This document shows, piece by piece, positions 59,596 through 64,000 of a DNA stretch of 64,000 bases. The translations under genes were made by a program, and so were the position numbers. Every line of letters starts with the position of its first letter. Positions within the stretch are counted from its first letter, which is position 1. The notes under the pieces were generated by a model, which was not told the origin of the DNA, did not search any database, and saw nothing but the letters and a program-made list of their open reading frames with translations. Origin of the DNA: Inia geoffrensis (taxonomy: Eukaryota > Chordata > Mammalia > Artiodactyla > Iniidae); NCBI GenBank assembly GCA_036417435.1, contig CM070913.1, positions 3,586,680-3,650,679 on the forward strand, given 5' to 3'.

Positions 59596-59705
59596 AATCC
59601 TTTTACGCAGAAGCCAGCAGCCGTTTGCTGGCACCGCTTCCTGCACCGCGTGGCCCAGAATGCTCCTCCGGTGGCCCCGCAGCCGCCTCGCAGCAGCTCT
59701 TGTGA
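59596..59705 (+). other. Candidate alternative PARD6G last-exon coding part
   Basis: After the acceptor AG at 59594-59595, the two bases AA complete exon 2's dangling G to GAA (Glu), and 35 further codons stay open to TGA at 59703-59705. The product would be a PB1-only PAR6G with a 36-residue tail starting ESFYAEASSR. An ATTAAA lies at 60250-60255. No domain or homology is recognised in the tail, so this may be a chance frame behind a CT-rich tract. Hypothetical. Confidence 0.25.
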
Positions 59706-60384
59706 TCCTGGTGGCAAACCGGGCTCGTTAGGGAGCTGTTCCTGCTTCTCATGGTGCTTTAAAGTCGGGTAGCTGTCCTGGGAGGGAAGGAGGCCTCCTC
59801 GGCTTGTGTGTCAGAACCTGAGTCAGCAACAGCAGGATGGAGGACAGCGGGGGCCAGCTTACTGGACAGAAGGCAGGGCGCCTGGAGAGGCCTCCCCTCC
59901 CCACAGGCCTGCTTTGTCTGATCCTGGAGGAAGAGCGCCACTGAGCGCCCGACAGGGCAGAGGGTTTCTGCCGGGCAGAACGGCACCTCGGTTTCTGCGT
60001 CCGTCTGGTGCGTCCCCCCTTGAGCAGTTACAGAAACGTGAGGGAGCTGTGGGTGGAGCGTGGCCCGCAGGCTCGAGGCGTCCGGGCGCTGAGGTCTAGC
60101 ACAGCCTGGCCGAGGCCGCGCCCCCGGCCTCCTGCCCTCGGCCCGCCCAGCTGGCCTTCTCTGGACGCAGCCCGGCTCTGCGGAAGGTGTACCCCGAGCT
60201 GTTTCCTTGTACCACCTGCAGACACGCAAGACCATTCCTGGAACTGCAAATTAAAGCGGCATGGGTGGTGTTTTCTCACGTTTGTGCTTCCATTGTGATG
60301 CCCTGGTTGAGTGCATTCAGACTGGGAGTCCTGGTGATGCGCTGGCCAGCTGACCTGGCGACTCACGTCCGGGCATCTGCCTTA
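59706..60384 (+). other. Intron 2, GC-rich unassigned
   Basis: No repeat or exon recognised; ATTAAA at 60250-60255. Confidence 0.45.
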
Positions 60385-60600
60385 AGGAAACAGAAGAATG
60401 TACGGCCACCTCGTTGTTATTTGTAGGACTACAAAGTGATATCAAACCAAATACCCAATTGTGAGGGATAGGTTAGACAGTTGCAGGCAAATCCACGTAC
60501 TGGTGTCTTAGTCTTTAAAAGCAGAATATTTACTGAACAGATTCCTAACGTACAGCATTAATGGGGAGAGCATCACAACGGGGACGCCGCACGAGCCACA
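60385..60600 (+). mobile_element. L1 3' region relic, sense
   Basis: 'caaatacccaattgtgagggataggttagacag' and 'ggcaaatccacgtactggtgtcttagtctttaaaagcagaata' resemble an old L1 ORF2/3'UTR junction (…ggggaatggttaaataaa… tggtacatccata… gcagccattaaaaa). Weak. Confidence 0.4.
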
Positions 60601-61937
60601 CGCGCAGGGAAGCGGCACCGAAAGGATCCCGGCGCCGGGGGCCTCGCGACTTGGATGCTGTGTGCGTGCTCAGCTTGGGAAGTGTAGCAGTGAGCATGTA
60701 TTGCTTCTGAAATCAGAAGAAAACGTGTTACTAAAAGCACAGCCAACACCCAAAAGAGCAGTGGTAGGGAAAACGAGTGTCCTTTCAGACAGGGATCCCC
60801 CAGACTCGGCCTGGGGTGGAACCGCAGGCCTGACCTCTGCTGGCTGGCTCGGACCGGGTTTCTTCCACGCAAGGGGCAGCCGTGGCAGTGGTGGTAGTTC
60901 ACCGCCTCCCCCCGTCCAGTCTGGGTCAGTGGGACCCCTGGCGTGGACAAGGCACGACCGCTCGGCACCGTGACCTGGCAGGTTGTGGTTCCGCCTCAAG
61001 CTGTGTCCAGGGTGCTGGGCGGTGTGGACTGCGTGCGGATGGGCTGGAGCTTCTCGGGGCCACCGTGGACTGACCTCGAGGGCCCACACGAGGCAGCAGG
61101 AGGACACACAGACCCAGGGAGGTGGAGCAGACCCGGGGGCGCCCTGTGTTTCCCAGAGGGGACGGGGTTCCGGGCGCCAAGTGCCGGCCCCCCACGCACA
61201 GGCCCCTTCTCCAGGTCAAGCGTGTTAGCAAGCGGCCTGCAAAGCCAGACCCAGGGAGGGGGGAGGTTGGGTGGGAACTCTTTGTGGGAGAGGGGACGGA
61301 GAAGGGTGTGTGTGATGACTCCTGGACTCCCACCCAGCTTCCGTCTGTCTCTTGGGGGGGTCCCCTGCCCACCTGCCGTGCGTTACATTAAAGAGAAAGC
61401 AGGCCTTTAACTGTGCCGCTGCTTACAGCACAGTGACTTGCAGCCTCCTGGCACTGCCTAGGCTGCCGGCCTGTTCTGCCCATCACAGAGGGCTGCCCCG
61501 GACCCTCTCCCAGGCCTGTTTTCTTCCTGGCACAGTTGCTGGACGTTGCTGCCGACTGCTTGTTCTCCTGACTCGGACGCTGGCCTGGGGCTCTGTGACA
61601 CAGAGGTTCTGTCCTGTGGTCACAGGTGCAGGCAGGTGGCGGGGAGTGAGGGACCATCCCCCGGCCTCTGGGGCAAACCGAGGTCTCCTCAGCCTGCCAG
61701 GCTGAGCCCCCATCTGAGCTCTGTGTCTGGGGTGCTCGCCCGGCCAGCTGGCCAGGGCTGGCCCTCGAGTCGGGGCTGCGAGGGCCACGGGGAGATGGTT
61801 CCAGGCAGTTCTAGCTGCTTCGACAGCTTTTCGACCACTAATACCTAGTTTACTTTTAAAGAAAATGGTCAATGCTACTGAGGGAGTAGTTTGTTTTGTG
61901 TAAGAACCATAGACTGATTTCTAGCCTTTTATGCTTT
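60601..61937 (+). other. Intron 2, GC-rich unassigned
   Basis: No repeat or exon recognised. Overlapping frames up to 155 codons on both strands without domains. Confidence 0.45.
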
Positions 61938-61948
61938 AAGGCTTTTTT

Positions 61949-62157
61949 TTTTTTTTTTTTTTTTGCGGTACGCGGGCCTCTCCCTGTTGTGGCCTCTCCC
62001 GTTGCGGAGCACAGGCTCCGGACGCGCAGGCTCAGCGGCCATGGCTCACGGGCCCAGCCGCTCCGCGGCACGTGGGATCTTCCCGGACCGGGGCACGAAC
62101 CCGTGTCCCCTGCATCGGCAGGCGGACTCCCAACCACTGCACCACCAGGGAAGCCCC
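61949..62157 (-). mobile_element. Young CHR-type SINE (short subfamily)
   Basis: T-run then 'gcggtacgcgggcctctccctg' through 'gaacccgtgtcccctgcatcgg' to 'gcaccaccagggaagccc'. The flanks aaggctttttt and aaggcattttt (61938 and 62158) are a near-perfect duplication. One of the least diverged copies. Confidence 0.93.
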
Positions 62158-62169
62158 AAGGCATTTTTA

Positions 62170-64000
62170 AAAAGGAACAGACTTTATTTTTTAGAGCAGC
62201 TTTAGATTTATAAAAATGCAGCAGAAAGTACAGAGAATTCCCATCGCCCTCTCTCACTGCTGAAAGCATCCCATATTAACGCGTTATACTTTTACAGCTG
62301 ATGAGCCAGTATTGATATGTTACAGTTAATTAAAGTCCGTAGTTTACATTAGGGCCTCCTCTTGGTGCTATGGTGTTCAGTGAGTTTGCCACGTGCACAG
62401 TGACCCGTGTCCATCACAACAGTATGATGCAGAGTATTTTCACTGTGCTGAAGATCTGTGCTCTGTTTCTTCCCCGCCACCGACCCCCCCCCCCACCCCG
62501 CCAGCCCACTCCATCCTGGGCAGCCACGGGTCTGTCTCTTTAGTGTCTCCACAGTTTTGTCTTTTCCCGAGTGTCACCTAGTGGGAATCACACAGTGCGC
62601 AGCCTTTTCGGATTGGTTTCTTTTGCTTAGTTATAGACATTTTTAAAGTTCCTTCTCTCTTCATGGCTCGATAGGTCATTTCGTTTTATTGCTGGATAAT
62701 TCTCCATTGTCTGGCTTTACCACGGTTGATCTACTCACAGTTTGGTTGCTTCCAAGTTTTGGCAATTATGAATAAAGCTGCTGTAAACATCCACGTGTCA
62801 GTTTTTGTGAGGACATAATTTTTCGGTTCATTTGGGCAAATACCAAGGAGTGTGATTGCTGGATCATATAGTTAGATTATGTTTAACCTTGTTAGAAACC
62901 ACCAAACTGTCGTCTTGCGATGGCTGCACCATTTTGCGTTCCCACCAACAGCGAATGAGCGTTGCTGTTGCTCCGCGTCCTCATGGGCATTTGGTGTTGT
63001 CAGAGTTCTGGAGTTTGGCTCTTCTATTAGAATGGCCAAACTAATAGGGGTGTGGTGGTATCTCATTGTTGACTTACCTTCTATTTCCCTGATGATGTGA
63101 TGTGGAGCATTTTTCAGGTGCTTATTTGTCATTTGTGTATTGGGCGAGGTATCTGTTCACACTTCTTGCCCATTTTTTTAATTGGGTTGTTTGTTTTCTT
63201 ATTGTTGAGTTTTGAGAGCTCTTTGTGTTTTTTAGAAACAAGTCCTTTATCAGGTATGTGTTTTGAAAATATTTTCTCCCAGTTTGCGGCTCCTCTCTTT
63301 TTTTTTTTTTTCCATTCTCTGTGTCTTTCATGGAACAGACGCTTTTATCCCAATAAAGTCCCGTTTATGCGTTCTTCCTCTCCGGGATCGTGGTTTCGTG
63401 TTGGATTAAAAACTTGCTGCCAACCCAGGGTCACCTAGGTTTTCTGCGCCGTCAGCGTCTAGGGGTTTTACAGTTCCACGTTTACATTTAGGTTTGTGGC
63501 CCCTTTTGACTTAGTTTTTTGACGGTTGTGAGGTCTGTGTCTGAATTCACCTTCTGCATGTGGACATCCAGCTGTTCCAGCACCGTCTGTTGAACAGACT
63601 GTCCTTTCACCATTGAATCACCTTTGCCCCTTTGTCAGAAAGATCGGTCGAGTATCTTTATGCGGGCCTGTTCTGAGCGCTCTGTTCTGTTCGGTGGCTG
63701 TGTCTCTGTCCCTTCACCACAACCTCACCGTGAGTCTTAAAGTTGGGGGCGCCGGTCCTCCGAGCGTGTTCTCCTCCGTCGGTATTTCACGGGCTATCCT
63801 GGGTCCTTTGGCTTTTCTGTGTAAACTTTAAAATCGGTTTGTTGACATCCACACAGTAAAACGTTTTCTTATACTAAAGGGAATAACTTGGTCTGCTATA
63901 TGTACCACATGATGATTTTTAGCCTTTTATACTTTAAGACATTGTTTCTTGTTCTTCAGAATCACAGGGTTTGGGGCTTTGGCAGGGGGGGAGTTGCTAA
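62170..64000 (-). mobile_element. L1 fragment, antisense, running off the window
   Basis: From the low side: 3'UTR 'tttttagagcagctttagatttataaaaatgcagcagaaagtacagag', 'ccagtattgatatgttacag', 'tggataattctccattgtctggctttacc', then ORF2 C-terminal sequence ('tggcaattatgaataaagctgctgtaaacatcc', 'tttgtgttttttagaaacaagtcctttatcagg', 'catgtggacatccagctgttccagcaccg'). The upstream ORF2 part should continue past 64000. Confidence 0.88.

Noticed and set aside
1..64000. CRISPR array, bacterial operon or phage-like system
   Set aside because: Spliced vertebrate exon, SINEs and L1s show mammalian nuclear DNA; no spaced direct repeats or ribosome-binding-site-led gene clusters are present.

Overview
The window is vertebrate nuclear DNA: 64 kb of introns and interspersed repeats around a single recognisable coding exon. 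The species group is set by the SINEs. At least fourteen tRNA-derived SINEs carry the cetartiodactyl (CHR-type) head, recognisable by 'ccaccagggaag' plus a 'gaacccgtgtcccctgca' B-box region. Seven of them belong to a short, little-diverged subfamily (3' end reading 'gcggtacgcgggcctctcac' on the + strand) that I associate with cetaceans. A toothed whale or dolphin is the best guess; this rests on remembered repeat families, not on a search.

The gene is PARD6G (partitioning-defective 6 homolog gamma) on the + strand. Its second coding exon, 18731-18953, encodes most of the PB1 domain and is flanked by AG and GT splice sites. Exon 1 (start codon and the basic EVKSK end of the first PB1 strand) and exon 3 (semi-CRIB, PDZ and C-terminus) were not found. 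So 1-18730 is the 3' part of intron 1 and 18954-64000 is part of the following large intron.

Intron 1 is mostly antisense LINE-1: a long broken L1 from about 1.8 to 10.6 kb carrying SINEs, a second L1 3' fragment and a MaLR LTR; a truncated L1 to 11.5 kb; and another L1 at 13.15-14.47 kb with a nested SINE and MER2-like DNA transposon. Two diverged inverted copies of an unidentified repeat lie at about 11.55 and 15.6 kb.

Intron 2 opens with quiet sequence, then holds a four-level nest at 21.4-29.3 kb: a plus-strand L1 split by a Tigger DNA transposon, itself split by a near full-length minus-strand L1, which carries two young SINEs. From 30 to 50 kb it is GC-rich, mostly unique sequence with isolated MIR, MER5-like, L2-like and L1 relics. 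The last part holds a (GT)21/G-run tract, a recent 5'-truncated L1 with perfect target duplications, old LTR-type repeats, an L1 with two SINEs (one chimeric), a long polypyrimidine/AG site that opens a frame compatible with PARD6G exon 2, and the start of an L1 running off the right edge.

No convincing new biological system was found. The most testable items are the possible alternative PARD6G last exon at 59.6 kb, the chimeric SINE at 56.0 kb and the nested transposons.
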